In this document: one piece after another, positions 7,948-18,000 of the stretch
Layout: each line of letters opens with the position of its first letter
Position numbering within the stretch: position 1 is the first letter of the stretch
Source of the DNA: Paenibacillus athensensis
Lineage (GTDB): Bacteria; Bacillota; Bacilli; Paenibacillales; NBRC-103111
DNA: 64,000 nt
NCBI RefSeq assembly: GCF_004514475.2
Contig: NZ_MYFO02000012.1
Location: 1 to 64,000, forward strand
Reading direction: 5' to 3'
Made by a program: the position numbers and the translations under genes
Notes under the pieces: generated by a model
Seen by the model: only the letters and a program-made list of their open reading frames with translations
Told to the model about the DNA's origin: nothing
Database searches by the model: none

Positions 7948-9084
7948 ATGGACGCTATTTCATCTTTATCCGAGCTGCTGGCTGAACACAAATCGTCTTC
8001 GTTTGTGGAAATTCCCGGTATGCTGGGACAAACGTTCGGTCACAGGACATTGGCGACGACATTGTCTATGAACAAGCTTTTTTCCATCTATGAGGTAGAT
8101 CTGGAGGTTCAACGTGCGATCATTCCGCGCAATCTGTCCAAGCTGATTGATTACATTCATTTGTATCTGGAAAACAAACAGCCGATTTATTTTCCCGGCA
8201 TTATTTTCTCGGCCAGAGGCGCGGGAGCTTACGATGAGGAGCAGCAGTCGCTACGCCTGCAGCCGGTCGAAAAGCTGTACGTGGTCGACGGGCAGCATCG
8301 GCTCGCCGCTTTTCAACGGATCATGGAAAACCTGCAAAGCCAAATGGCCCGAGCGAAGGACCGCCGTGAATACGATAAAATGGAAACGATCATGGAAAAG
8401 CTGCGCAGGCTGTACAATTTTCCGATCTCCATTATGATTTACCTTGATATTAACGCCCGTCAGGAACGTCAGTTGTTCTCCGATATCAATAAGCTGCCGC
8501 GAAAAATTGGCGGCAATCTGGCCGTGCTGCGCGATCAGCGCCGTTTTTACCATGTGATGGCGACTGAGCTGGCCGAGAAGTCCACGGTGATGCAAACATT
8601 GACGGTGGACACGTTCTCCGAGCGGGGCAAATCGCCGGAATTTTTGTTCTCGTATCACCTGCTGATTGAAATTTTGGTCGCCTTGTTCGAAGGGCGGCTC
8701 AAATCGGGCGCGCGCAATAACGGCTACGAGTTTGAAGAGCGTGAGCTGCAGGAGCATGTGGCGCAAGCAAGCGCTTATTTTCAGGCGCTATTGGATCATC
8801 TGCCTCCGCCGTCGAAGGGTGATTTGGCCTGGTCGGAAAATATCCAGATCGCGTTGGCGCTATTTTGCCACGAGCAGGCGACGAAAACCGGCAAATTCAA
8901 CCGCTATGCGCTGGACCATACGCTGAAAATTTTGCCGCACGTCGATTGGGCCGGCATTTATGCCGGAGATGAAAAGGACCGCTTACCGAGAAGAACGCGG
9001 ATTATGAAGGCCTGCCAGTATCTGAAAAGCTTCTATGAGGAGCATAACCCGTTTCTCATCAGCGATAAGGAGGATGCCGTGTAA
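7948..9084 (+). CDS. DGQHR-domain protein 1 (DndB-like)
   Basis: The 378-residue protein contains the diagnostic VVDGQHRLAAFQR motif near residue 113, followed by a charged helical region and the second family motif LFSDINKLPRKIGGN. This is the fold of DndB, the regulatory protein of DNA phosphorothioation systems, and of many orphan DGQHR proteins. None of dndA, C, D, E or dndFGH is in the window. ATG 7948 is chosen since AAAGGGGA precedes it; an in-frame ATG at 7891 has no site. It overlaps the next gene by one base, so the pair is translated together. Confidence 0.82.
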   Translation: MDAISSLSELLAEHKSSSFVEIPGMLGQTFGHRTLATTLSMNKLFSIYEVDLEVQRAIIPRNLSKLIDYIHLYLENKQPIYFPGIIFSARGAGAYDEEQQSLRLQPVEKLYVVDGQHRLAAFQRIMENLQSQMARAKDRREYDKMETIMEKLRRLYNFPISIMIYLDINARQERQLFSDINKLPRKIGGNLAVLRDQRRFYHVMATELAEKSTVMQTLTVDTFSERGKSPEFLFSYHLLIEILVALFEGRLKSGARNNGYEFEERELQEHVAQASAYFQALLDHLPPPSKGDLAWSENIQIALALFCHEQATKTGKFNRYALDHTLKILPHVDWAGIYAGDEKDRLPRRTRIMKACQYLKSFYEEHNPFLISDKEDAV

Positions 9085-10262
9085 TGGATGGATTATGTCT
9101 ACACATGAAAATCTACCCGTTTTGCGAAAAATTCGGACTGGCGACGGTGGCGTTGCGCGTTCAGGAATTGCTGAACTACACGATGATCGACCCGATGGTG
9201 CAGCGCAAGCTCAGCTTGATGCAGCGCCGCAAAATCTCCAATTACTTGCAGGAACGCGAGCTGGATCACGTGTTTTTCGGTCCGGTGACGCTGAGCTTGC
9301 GCGAGGTCAATCAGCTGACCAAGCTGGAGCAGGGACTGGTGCTGCGACATGGCTCCAAGCTGAGCGTGCTGGACGGACAGCATCGTATTGTCGCGCTCGG
9401 CTTTGTCAACGATCAGCTGCAAAAGGAAGTGCGTCGTCACGAAAAAAAGCTGGCCACGCTCAAGCTCAAGTTGCGTAAAATGCCGCATGATGCCGACATC
9501 GCGCAAGAGGTCGACGAGCTGGAAGGCTTGGTCGGCCAACTGGAACGCCGTCGTCTGGATTTGCTCGATACGCAGCTGGCGGTTCAAATTTATATCGGAC
9601 TGTCCGAGGAAGAGGAGCAGCAGCTGTTCGGCGACATCAATTCCAAGGTGCAGTTGGTGAGCAAGGAGCTCGGGCATTCGTTTGATTCAATCGATCCGCT
9701 GAACCTGGTGATCCAGCAGGTGGTCGACCACAATGTCTACCTGAAAGCGGCCGGTGTGGAGCGGCGCAGCAACCTGACCTCGTTCAACCGCAATTTCACC
9801 TGCTTCAGCTGGCTGTATACGCTGGCGACGATGCTGTTTTCCGGTCGGATGCAGCCTTCCTACGAGCTGCAGCGCAAGATTCGTCAGGAGCCGTCCACGT
9901 ATGTGGAGATTTTGCACCAGTTTTTCAATACGCTGCTGCCACTGATGCCGGAACAGCCAGGCCTCGCGCAATATACGTCGGCCAACCGGGTAATTCAGGA
10001 AAGCGTTGCGCTGTATGCCAACCGCTTCCTGTTTCAAAATGGAGCTTATAACGAGGGGTGGACGAGCTGCCTCGATCTGTTAGACGGCTTCGATTGGTCG
10101 CATGACAACGAAGAGCTGATCTATGTGTTCGGCAAGCTGGATAACGGCAAGATCAATTTGATTCACGAAAAATCGCTGAAAAAGCATGTGAAGCTGGTGC
10201 AGTTGTTCCTGGAGGGGACGGATGACGCCGGACAGAGCGATGAGGTCGCTTCACCCGCTTAA
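9084..10262 (+). CDS. DGQHR-domain protein 2 (DndB-like)
   Basis: The 392-residue protein carries VLDGQHRIVALGF near residue 97, then a long predicted coiled coil (about residues 112-160, rich in K, E, L and R), then LFGDINSKVQLVSKEL. It shares architecture with its upstream neighbour but not close sequence, so the two are ancient paralogues that may form a heteromer. AAGGAGG at 9067-9073 lies inside the end of gene 1, and the TAA/ATG overlap by one base. The coiled coil is the main difference between the two. The function is not known outside dnd loci. Confidence 0.82.
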   Translation: MDGLCLHMKIYPFCEKFGLATVALRVQELLNYTMIDPMVQRKLSLMQRRKISNYLQERELDHVFFGPVTLSLREVNQLTKLEQGLVLRHGSKLSVLDGQHRIVALGFVNDQLQKEVRRHEKKLATLKLKLRKMPHDADIAQEVDELEGLVGQLERRRLDLLDTQLAVQIYIGLSEEEEQQLFGDINSKVQLVSKELGHSFDSIDPLNLVIQQVVDHNVYLKAAGVERRSNLTSFNRNFTCFSWLYTLATMLFSGRMQPSYELQRKIRQEPSTYVEILHQFFNTLLPLMPEQPGLAQYTSANRVIQESVALYANRFLFQNGAYNEGWTSCLDLLDGFDWSHDNEELIYVFGKLDNGKINLIHEKSLKKHVKLVQLFLEGTDDAGQSDEVASPA

Positions 10263-10353
10263 TCTCAGCCGGACGTCAGAAGCATCCGTTGCGGCGCGTT
10301 CGTTCGACGCAATTTGCATCAAGAGGTGAACTCGACAGGAGGCTTGGAGGAGC

Positions 10354-10581
10354 ATGCTGATCGTACATCAACGAATGGCCGAGCTGTGGACGCTGCGCAA
10401 GAGCCGCAAGCTGACCGAAGCCGAGCAGTCGGAGCTGTTTTTATGTTTGGAAGCGAACGCGAATCATTTGTGGAAGAAGGCCAAGCTGGAGAACCTGTCC
10501 CTATGCGCCTCCATGACGCAGGATTATGATTGGCTCCACGATATTTGCGCCCAGTTGGAAAAGCTGGAAGCCCGCCAATGA
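10354..10581 (+). CDS. Small conserved protein (DUF7667-like)
   Basis: The 75-residue protein is Leu- and Glu-rich and probably all-helical (QRMAELWTLRKSRKLTEAE, ELFLCLEANANHLWKKA). I believe it matches a small Paenibacillus family (DUF7667), but this is recall. It starts at ATG 10354 with AGGAGG at 10337-10342. It lies 91 bp downstream of the second DGQHR gene with no terminator between and before a strong terminator, so it is probably the third gene of that operon. Confidence 0.72.
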   Translation: MLIVHQRMAELWTLRKSRKLTEAEQSELFLCLEANANHLWKKAKLENLSLCASMTQDYDWLHDICAQLEKLEARQ

Positions 10582-10592
10582 CAACAAACTCA

Positions 10593-10645
10593 GGAAGCCT
10601 CGATCGGCGCCGCTCGAATAGAGCGGCAAGGATGGAGGTTTTTGC
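10593..10645 (+). terminator. Terminator of the DGQHR operon
   Basis: An inner GCCGCTC/GAGCGGC stem (10609-10627) is extended by a weaker outer pairing of AAGCCTC with GGAGGTT, followed by TTTTTGCTTTT. Confidence 0.75.
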
Positions 10646-10705
10646 TTTTCTCAGAAGATCGGGATCGGTATAATGGGATTAGCAGGAGAGTAGCCAGGAG
10701 AAGAG

Positions 10706-12871
10706 ATGGGGGCTTATTGCGTGGAATACGAGGAGAAGCGGCGGGAGGAGCTGCAGCAGGATATGGCAGCGCCGGCCGATGGACATACGAGTGATGAGCT
10801 TGCGGAGGAGCGGGTTGATCTGCCCGGATCGAACGAAGACGGACAAGACGAAGCTGACACGAGCGAGCGCTGGCGGCGAATCTGGGAGCCGGAATCAGGG
10901 ACGGAGTCAGAGTCAGGTGGCGAAGAGACGGGGCGCCGTTTTTTCGGGAAAAAGGACGCTTGGTATTTGGGAGCGCTTATGCTTGTGTATACGCTGCTTG
11001 CTCTATACCATCTGGGCGGACATCAGGACCCTGAGACGTTCTGGAAGCCGGCCAGAGCCGGGGAGGCATTGGTCGCCGATTTGGGCGAGCAGCGTCATGT
11101 GACGCGGATCAACAGCTTTGCGGGCGTAGGAGAAGGCGCTTATTCCTATTGGTTTTCTGCGGACGGAAAGGACTGGGGCAAGCAAACAATCGTCAAGTCC
11201 GATCATACTCAGGTCCTTACATGGCATACAGCTGAGCTTGACGTTAGTGCCAGATATGTGAAAATCTCGACAGATACGCCGGGCTTCTACTTGCATGAAG
11301 TCGGCATATTCGGCGAAGGCGGGACGAAGGTGACCCGACCGCTGCCGGTTGCGCAGGTTCAAGCGCTGGAGACGCGCCCGGATGATCAGGGGGAGCCCAA
11401 GTTGGTTTTTGACGAGCCTGACGTAGTCCCGTATGCGCCTACGTACATGGAGGGCTCTTATTTTGACGAGATTTATCATGCCCGCACCGCCTACGAGCAT
11501 TTGCACCGGATTGAGCCTTACGAGAGCACGCATCCGCCGCTTGGGAAAATCTTGATTGCCTTCGGGATTTGGCTGTTCGGGTTGAATCCGTTTGGCTGGC
11601 GAATTGTCGGCACGTTGTTTGGCGTTGCGATGATTCCGGTGATGTATCTGTTCGCTAAGCGAATGTTCGGACGCCCGGAATTTGCACTGGTGGCAGCATT
11701 TTTGCTGACGTTTGATTTCATGCATTTCGCACAGACGCGGATTGCGACGATTGATGTGTACGGCGTATTTTTTATCATGTTAATGTTTTATTACATGTAT
11801 CGGTATACGACGTTAAGCTTTTATCGCGCCGGCTTGTGGAAGACGCTCGTGCCGCTGGGGCTGTCGGGCTTGTTTTTCGGGATCGGAGCGGCGTCGAAAT
11901 GGATCGTCATTTACGGCGGCGCCGGGCTGGCGCTGCTGCTGGCGCTGACGCTGCTGGAACGCAGCGCCGAATACCGGCTCGCGCGCGCTGCGCTGCGCGA
12001 GGACAACGCCCGCCGCCACGCGCCGCCGCGGGCGGAGCCGGAGCCCGCGCCCGCCGACCGCGCGGGCTTGGACCCGGCGGCGGCTCCCGCAGCGCCGCCG
12101 TCTGACGGGCCCGCCGTCGCCGACGTACGGGCCGAGCTCCCCGGCGCCGCCGCGGGGGCGCCGCTGGCGCCAGCCGACCGCGAGCGGCTGGCCGCGGTCG
12201 TGCGCGCGTTTCCGCGTTACACCGCGTTAACGCTGCTGTGGTGCGTGCTCACCTTTGTCATCGTGCCGCTGACGGTGTACACGTTGTCCTACATCCCGTT
12301 CATGCTGGTGCCCGGACCGGGACACGGTCTGATCGACGTCGTCACCTACCAGAAGCACATGTACGACTATCACAAAAACCTCGTCGCCACGCATCCGTTT
12401 TCGTCGCCGTGGTGGGAGTGGCCGCTGATGCTGCGGCCCATCTGGTATTATCAGGGCAAGCTGCTGCCGGACGGCTACATGTCAAGCATCGTTGCGTTCG
12501 GCAATCCGCTGGTCTGGTGGCCGGGCTTTGCCGCCGTCGTCTTTTCATTTGTGCTCGTGTTCAAAAATAAAGACAAACGGCTGCGTCTTTTGCTAATCGC
12601 TTATTGCTCGCAATACTTGCCGTGGATTCTCGTACCGCGTCTGACCTTCATTTACCATTACTTTGCAATGGTGCCGTTTATGGTGCTGCTGCTGACCTAT
12701 TACATAAAGCATGCCATCGAAAACGAGACCGTCAAGCGCCGCTGGATTTACGTCTACCTAGCCGGCGTCGTCGCGCTGTTTGCGATCTTTTACCCGATCC
12801 TGTCGGGCATGGTGATTCCGAAATCGTATCCGCTGATGCTGCGCTGGCTGCCGGGGTGGAGCTTTTTCTAA
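10706..12871 (+). CDS. PMT-family dolichyl/polyprenyl-phosphate mannosyltransferase
   Basis: The 721-residue membrane protein has the PMT signature of two acidic residues and ESTHPPLGK (about residue 272), about ten hydrophobic helices and a C-terminal four-helix block (PMT_4TMC-like), ending LMLRWLPGWSFF. Family members transfer mannose (or other hexose) from a lipid-phosphate sugar to Ser/Thr of exported proteins. Before the enzyme core there is one membrane helix (about residues 85-105) and a beta-rich segment (about 110-205, VADLGEQ ... YWFSADGKDW ... ARYVKIS) that resembles an F5/8 discoidin-like domain. A Pro/Ala/Arg-rich insertion (about residues 430-500) separates two helices. The substrate is unknown; the long Thr-rich linkers of the nearby secreted proteins are possible targets. 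Confidence 0.85.
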   Translation: MGAYCVEYEEKRREELQQDMAAPADGHTSDELAEERVDLPGSNEDGQDEADTSERWRRIWEPESGTESESGGEETGRRFFGKKDAWYLGALMLVYTLLALYHLGGHQDPETFWKPARAGEALVADLGEQRHVTRINSFAGVGEGAYSYWFSADGKDWGKQTIVKSDHTQVLTWHTAELDVSARYVKISTDTPGFYLHEVGIFGEGGTKVTRPLPVAQVQALETRPDDQGEPKLVFDEPDVVPYAPTYMEGSYFDEIYHARTAYEHLHRIEPYESTHPPLGKILIAFGIWLFGLNPFGWRIVGTLFGVAMIPVMYLFAKRMFGRPEFALVAAFLLTFDFMHFAQTRIATIDVYGVFFIMLMFYYMYRYTTLSFYRAGLWKTLVPLGLSGLFFGIGAASKWIVIYGGAGLALLLALTLLERSAEYRLARAALREDNARRHAPPRAEPEPAPADRAGLDPAAAPAAPPSDGPAVADVRAELPGAAAGAPLAPADRERLAAVVRAFPRYTALTLLWCVLTFVIVPLTVYTLSYIPFMLVPGPGHGLIDVVTYQKHMYDYHKNLVATHPFSSPWWEWPLMLRPIWYYQGKLLPDGYMSSIVAFGNPLVWWPGFAAVVFSFVLVFKNKDKRLRLLLIAYCSQYLPWILVPRLTFIYHYFAMVPFMVLLLTYYIKHAIENETVKRRWIYVYLAGVVALFAIFYPILSGMVIPKSYPLMLRWLPGWSFF

Positions 12872-12952
12872 AAGCCGTTGACGGGGGCAAGACCCGCGTG
12901 ATAGACTAATTCCAAGCGAAAAACTATGAATTAAAGTCGACCTTACAGCAGG

Positions 12953-13001
12953 AGACTCCGCACGCCCATGACGCCGTCGGCCAGGGCACGGAGTCTTTTT
13001 T
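12953..13001 (+). terminator. Terminator after the mannosyltransferase
   Basis: An AGACTCCG/CGGAGTCT stem (12953-12960 with 12989-12996) encloses a smaller GCCC/GGGC stem and ends in TTTTTT. Confidence 0.75.
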
Positions 13002-13035
13002 CATCCCATTTTATCCGTATTGGAGAGTGTTTCAT

Positions 13036-13578
13036 ATGGCCAAAGTTGTCATCCTTTCAGGAAGCCCGACCCCGACCTCGCGCATTCACGGGGTTATTGA
13101 CATTGCCCGCGCCCAACTGGAGCAAGCCGGCATTCAGACGGATTGGATCAAGGTACGCGACATTCCCGCCGAAGATTTGCTTTATGCCAAATTCGACAGC
13201 GAAGCCATCGTTAGCGCCAATGCGCTGGTGGCCGGCGCCGACGCCGTGCTGGTCGCTACGCCGATCTATAAAGCGGCCTACACCGGCGTGCTCAAAGCGT
13301 TCCTTGACCTGCTGCCGCAAAAAGGGCTCGACGGCAAAATCGTATTCCCGCTGGCCGTAGGCGGGACGATTTCGCATTTGCTGGCGATTGATTACGCCTT
13401 GAAGCCGGTATTGTCGGCGCTGGGTGCGCAAAACATTTTACAGGGCGTGTATGTGCTGGATAAGCAGGTGACGTGGATCGCCGAGGGCCAAGCGGCCTTG
13501 GACGAAGAGGTAGCGGTACGCTTGGAGGAAGCGACGGCGGCGTTTATACGCGAAATCGGCTGGCATACAAGCCGGTAG
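13036..13578 (+). CDS. ssuE: NADPH-dependent FMN reductase (SsuE-like)
   Basis: The 180-residue flavodoxin-fold protein begins AKVVILSGSPTPTSR (the FMN phosphate loop) and has VLVATPIYKAAYTGVLKAFLD and the PLAVGGTISHLLAIDYAL segment typical of SsuE. SsuE-type enzymes supply reduced FMN to alkanesulfonate monooxygenase in sulphur scavenging, but no ssuD or transport genes are near, so the name rests on sequence alone. GGAGAG is placed 8 bases ahead of ATG 13036; the upstream GTG at 13027 overlaps that site and is rejected. Confidence 0.8.
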   Translation: MAKVVILSGSPTPTSRIHGVIDIARAQLEQAGIQTDWIKVRDIPAEDLLYAKFDSEAIVSANALVAGADAVLVATPIYKAAYTGVLKAFLDLLPQKGLDGKIVFPLAVGGTISHLLAIDYALKPVLSALGAQNILQGVYVLDKQVTWIAEGQAALDEEVAVRLEEATAAFIREIGWHTSR

Positions 13579-13688
13579 ATCGGCGCTGGACGGGGTTATT
13601 TTTCATGGGCGGTTCTGTCGGCAACGTGCTATAATAGCTCATACGGATTGTAAACAAGTCCATTATCCATTCGACAGGAGCGATTCAT

Positions 13689-14567
13689 GTGATCGAAACG
13701 AACCCCGCCGGCTCCGTCATGCTGGTAGACGGCATGGCCTTGCTGTTTCGCGGCTTTTACGCCACTTCATACAGCGGATACATTATGCGCACCAGCTCCG
13801 GCACGCCAACCAATGCCGTATTTGGCTTTATCAAATACTTGCTTGACGCCATCCAGACCTTTCGGCCGACGCACGTCGTCTGCTGCTGGGACATGGGCAG
13901 CAAAACGTTCCGTACGGAGAAATTCGACGCCTACAAAGCGAACCGGAGCGAAGCGCCCGAAGAGCTGATTCCGCAATTTTCGCTGGTCAAAGACGTTACC
14001 GCCAGCTTTAACATTCCGAACGTGGGCGTGCCGGGATATGAAGCAGACGACTGCATCGGTACGCTGGCGCGCGCGTACAGCCCGCATATGAAGGTCCAGG
14101 TGTTGACGGGCGACCACGATATGCTGCAGCTGGTGGATGCGAATACGGAAGTGATCATTATGAAAAAAGGCCAGTCCAACTACATGGTGTATACGCTGGA
14201 TTCGTTGATGCTGGAGAAAAGCCTGACTCCGCGGCAAATTATCGATCTCAAGGGACTCACCGGCGATACCGCCGACAATTACCCAGGCGTGCGCGGCATC
14301 GGCGAGAAAACAGCCGTCAAGCTGCTGCTGGAATACGAAACCATTGAGGGCATATTGGACAATATCACGTTGCTGCCCAAGGGCGTGCGGGCCAAAATCG
14401 AAGCCGAGCTGGACATGCTGCACCTGTCGCGCGATTTGGCGACGATTCGCTTGGACGCGCCGGTTGCTTGCGCATTAGAAGAATGCGTGTGGACGCTGGA
14501 GCGGGACAAGGTCGCCAGCAAATTCGAAGAACTGGAATTTAAAGGTCTGATGAAGCTGCTTGACTGA
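13689..14567 (+). CDS. 5'-3' exonuclease / flap endonuclease (YpcP-like)
   Basis: The 292-residue protein has the N-terminal and I-region acidic motifs of the 5' nuclease domain of DNA polymerase I: LVDGMALLFRGF, CWDMGSKTFR, YEADDCIGTLA, TGDHDMLQLV, and the helix-hairpin-helix GLTGDTADNYPGVRGIGEKTA. There is no polymerase part, so it is the stand-alone nuclease as in B. subtilis YpcP. It should remove RNA primers or flaps in replication and repair. Translation starts at GTG 13689, since the overlapping ATG at 13687 is followed at once by a stop; AGGAG lies 8 bases upstream. A TATAAT at 13630 may be the -10 box. Confidence 0.88.
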   Translation: MIETNPAGSVMLVDGMALLFRGFYATSYSGYIMRTSSGTPTNAVFGFIKYLLDAIQTFRPTHVVCCWDMGSKTFRTEKFDAYKANRSEAPEELIPQFSLVKDVTASFNIPNVGVPGYEADDCIGTLARAYSPHMKVQVLTGDHDMLQLVDANTEVIIMKKGQSNYMVYTLDSLMLEKSLTPRQIIDLKGLTGDTADNYPGVRGIGEKTAVKLLLEYETIEGILDNITLLPKGVRAKIEAELDMLHLSRDLATIRLDAPVACALEECVWTLERDKVASKFEELEFKGLMKLLD

Positions 14568-14583
14568 CAGCAGGTCAACAAGG

Positions 14584-14617
14584 AAAGTCTCCTTTCATAA
14601 AAGGAGGCTTTTTTATT
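14584..14617 (+). terminator. Terminator of the exonuclease gene
   Basis: AAAGTCTCCTTT pairs with AAAGGAGGCTTT (one G-U pair) around a CATA loop, followed by TTTTATTTTT. Confidence 0.85.
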
Positions 14618-15015
14618 TTTTGCCCCGAGAAATCATGCAAAAAATCGTAAATATTCGTGAATTTTCGAAAATGAAACCATTCATTAATGAAAAGTGTTTC
14701 GTGCATTTGTGCAAATAATATCCTTTTATATCCATTTATATAAATAAATATGAATAAAATCTTACAAAATATTTGTTTTACCTACTTGTAATCAGCAAAC
14801 AAAGGGAATAAGATGAAAGCAAGAGCGAAATTTCATGTCTAAATTCACGAAATATTTTCGTGAGTGTGCGGAGCTTTTGCTCAAAGGACTAAGGAGGGCA
14901 AGACGAAGAGGGGACAAGCGTCAGGCACGGCAGAAAATGGGTGTTAGGAGGCTGTTTTGCAAGGAAGCTTCACAATCGAAGGCAAGTGGATGACTGACCA
15001 AATGGAGGGACGAAT
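14618..15015 (+). promoter_or_regulatory. Long AT-rich upstream region of the first large secreted protein
   Basis: No gene is present. The region is much more AT-rich than its surroundings. It holds TTCGTGAA at 14654-14661 and a perfect 19-bp palindrome at 14845-14863. I could not place a convincing -35/-10 pair. The start codon has a GGAGGG site at about 15004. The same octamer recurs upstream of the paralogous gene at 22283. Confidence 0.6.
14845..14863. promoter_or_regulatory. Perfect 19-bp palindrome, likely operator
   Basis: TCACGAAATATTTTCGTGA is an 8-3-8 perfect inverted repeat, 153 bp upstream of the ATG of the first large secreted protein. Related half-sites are at 14654, 22038 and 22153. 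Confidence 0.6.
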
Positions 15016-18000
15016 ATGAAAAAATGGGTTCCCGTAAAGCTGGCGCTGATCGCGCTAGTGCTGTTCATGATGTTGGCTCCGGCCGCATCGACGACGGCAT
15101 CGGCTGCGGATAAAGCAGCGGCTTCGGATAATGCGTATGCATGGCTGAAAGCACAGCAGGATTTGACGACCGGATCGGCGCTCGACGGACTGGTAGACAG
15201 CTTTGAAGACAAAACCAGCAGCACACAGCTGAAAAAAATCGTATACAGCTATGATCAGGCTGTTGCTGCAATCGCTTTCATGTTGAAAAACGACCGCACG
15301 CGTGCCGAAAAGGTGCTCGACAAGCTGGTCGCAATCCAGCAGGGTGACGGCTCCTGGTACAACTCCTACTATTGGGATAACGGCAGCGGCGAAGAGCTGC
15401 GCAAGCATGTTGGCCCGGTAGCGTGGATTGTGATGGCTTACATGGATTATGAAAAAATGTACGGCAGCACGAAGTACCAAGCCTCTGCCAAGCGTGCGCT
15501 CGACTGGATCATCTCGTTCCAGAAGTCGAACGGCGGCATTTCCGGCGGTATGACGACTTGGGATGCCAACGGCGCGTGGACGCCTGAAGTATGGAGCTCG
15601 ACCGAGCAGAACGAAGATACGTACAATATTCTGAAATACTACGCGGCCAAATTCCCTGACCGCACAACGACGTATAACACCGCAGCCGACAACGTCAAAA
15701 GCTTCCTCGACAATGTCGTGTGGGACAGCACCAATCAAAGATGGTACGGCGGCTGGAAAAATAACACCAATACGCTCGACTCGTTCGTACCGATGGACAT
15801 TAACCCTTGGGGCATGCTCGCGCTCGGACTTTCCGGCACACGCAACTATCAAGCCTCGGTTGATTATGTCAATAACGCCAGCGGCGCCGGCACATCGCCA
15901 AGCAGCCCGCGTTATGCGCATACGCTCCCTTACAAAAACTCGCAAATCTCCCTGTACGATTTTGACTGGAAATCCGATTGCGAGCTGAGTTATACGCAAA
16001 CCGGCGTACCAAACGGCAATATGTGCGCCGACATCTGGTTTGAAGGCTCGGCCTTCATGTCGCTCGCTTACTTCATGAAGGGCAACACGCCGAAAGCCGA
16101 CGCGATTATCGACGAGATGATCAAAGGCCAAAGCGCGAACGGCGGCTTGCCGTACTCGATCATGGGCACTAACAACAACTACTGGAAAATGGCGCAAGAC
16201 AACTGTATCTCCAGCACAGGCTGGCTGATCATCGCCGTCGCCCGCTACAATCCGTTTACAGGCAATGTCTTGACCGATACGACGCCTGCGGGCACCACGC
16301 CACCGCCGATGCCGGCCGTTAACCCGGGTACAGCCGCGGATCGCGCTGTAGCATCGGACAAAGCGTATGCTTGGTTGAAGTCGCAGCAAGACGCTACAGC
16401 CGGCTTTGCGCTTGACGGTCTGGTAGACAGCTTTGAAGACGTGTGGGACAACACGCTGCCGGCGAAGCCTAAGCAAATCGTGTACACCTATGATCAGGCT
16501 GTTGCTGCAATCGCTTTCATGTTGAAAAACGACCGGACCCGCGCCGAGAAGGTGCTGGATAAAATGGTTTCAATTCAAGGTGCCGACGGCTCCTGGATCA
16601 ACTCCTACTGGTGGACCGGCTATGGTGAAGAAATTCGCTGGCACGTAGGTCCGGTAGCCTGGATGGTTATGGCTTACATGGACTACGAGAAAACCTATGG
16701 CAGCACGAAGTATCAAGCCTCTGCGAAAAAAGCGCTGGACTGGATCATTTCGTTCCAAAAAGCGAACGGCGGCATCTCGGGCGGCAAAACGTCCTGGGAT
16801 ACGGGCAACCCGAACGCGCCGACGAACGAAGTGTGGAGCTCGACCGAGCAAAACGAAGACACTTACAACATTTTGAAATATTATGCTGCCAAATTCCCTG
16901 ATCGCGCAACCGCTTACAACAATGCAGCTGACGGCGTAAAAAGCTTCCTCGACAATGTCGTCTGGGATTCGGCCAACAACCGTTGGTATGGCGGCTGGAA
17001 AAATGACACCAACCTGATCGATCCATTCGTGCCGATGGACATTAACCCTTGGGGCGTGCTCGCGCTTGGACTTTCCGGCACCCGCAATTATCAGGCCACG
17101 ATCGATTATGTCAATAATGCCAGCGGTGACGGCACATCGCCAAGCAGTCCGCGTTATGCGCAAACGCTGCCTTACAAAGATACGTCGATTTCGCTGTACG
17201 ACTTTGATTGGAAAGCCGACTGCGCCACCGGATACACGCAAACGGGCGCGCCTAATGGCAACATGTGCGCCGACGTATGGTTCGAAGGCTCCGCGTTCAT
17301 GTCGGTCGCTTATTTCATGAAAGGCAACACATACAAAGCCGATGCGATTTTGAATGAAATCATCAAAGCTCAAGCTGCGAACGGCGGCATTCCTTACTCG
17401 ATGATGGGGACGAACAATAACTACTGGAAAATGGCTCAAGACAACTGTATTTCCAGCACAGGCTGGCTGATTATCGCCAACGCCCGCTACAATCCGTTTA
17501 CCGGCACAACGCTGCTCGATACGTCGACGCCAACGCCGACACCGACAGCAACGCCAACGGGTTCGCCGACCGCGACGCCAACAGCGACGCCTACAGGTTC
17601 GCCGACAGCAACGCCAACCGCAACACCGACACCAACACCAACGGCAACGCCAACAGCGACACCAACGCCGACGCCTACGCCAACCGCAACGCCGACTCCG
17701 ACACCGACGCCAGTGACCGGCGTAGTGGTGATTACGGATCTGGGCAACGGCTCGGTGAAATTCTCGATTACATTAACTGAGGCCAAAACATACGTGTATG
17801 TATTCGCCAAGAAAAACGGCGCGCAGGATTATGCCGATACGAATGCAGTGACCAGCGAAGTAAACAACGGTAACGGAACGTACACGTATTCGAGTACGCG
17901 CCCGGCAGGCACCTATGCTGCAGGTAATACCATTGAAGCGCGCTTCTATACGTTCAATCAAGCAAGCGGCCAGAAGTTCTATCCCGGCCCTACAGATGCA

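Noticed and set aside
7948-10581. Complete DNA phosphorothioation (dnd) system
   Set aside because: No cysteine desulphurase, DndC, DndD or DndE homologue is present, so only the DGQHR fold is claimed.
13630-13635. TATAAT as a certain promoter of the exonuclease gene
   Set aside because: No acceptable -35 box is found 16-18 bases upstream, so it is mentioned but not listed as a promoter.
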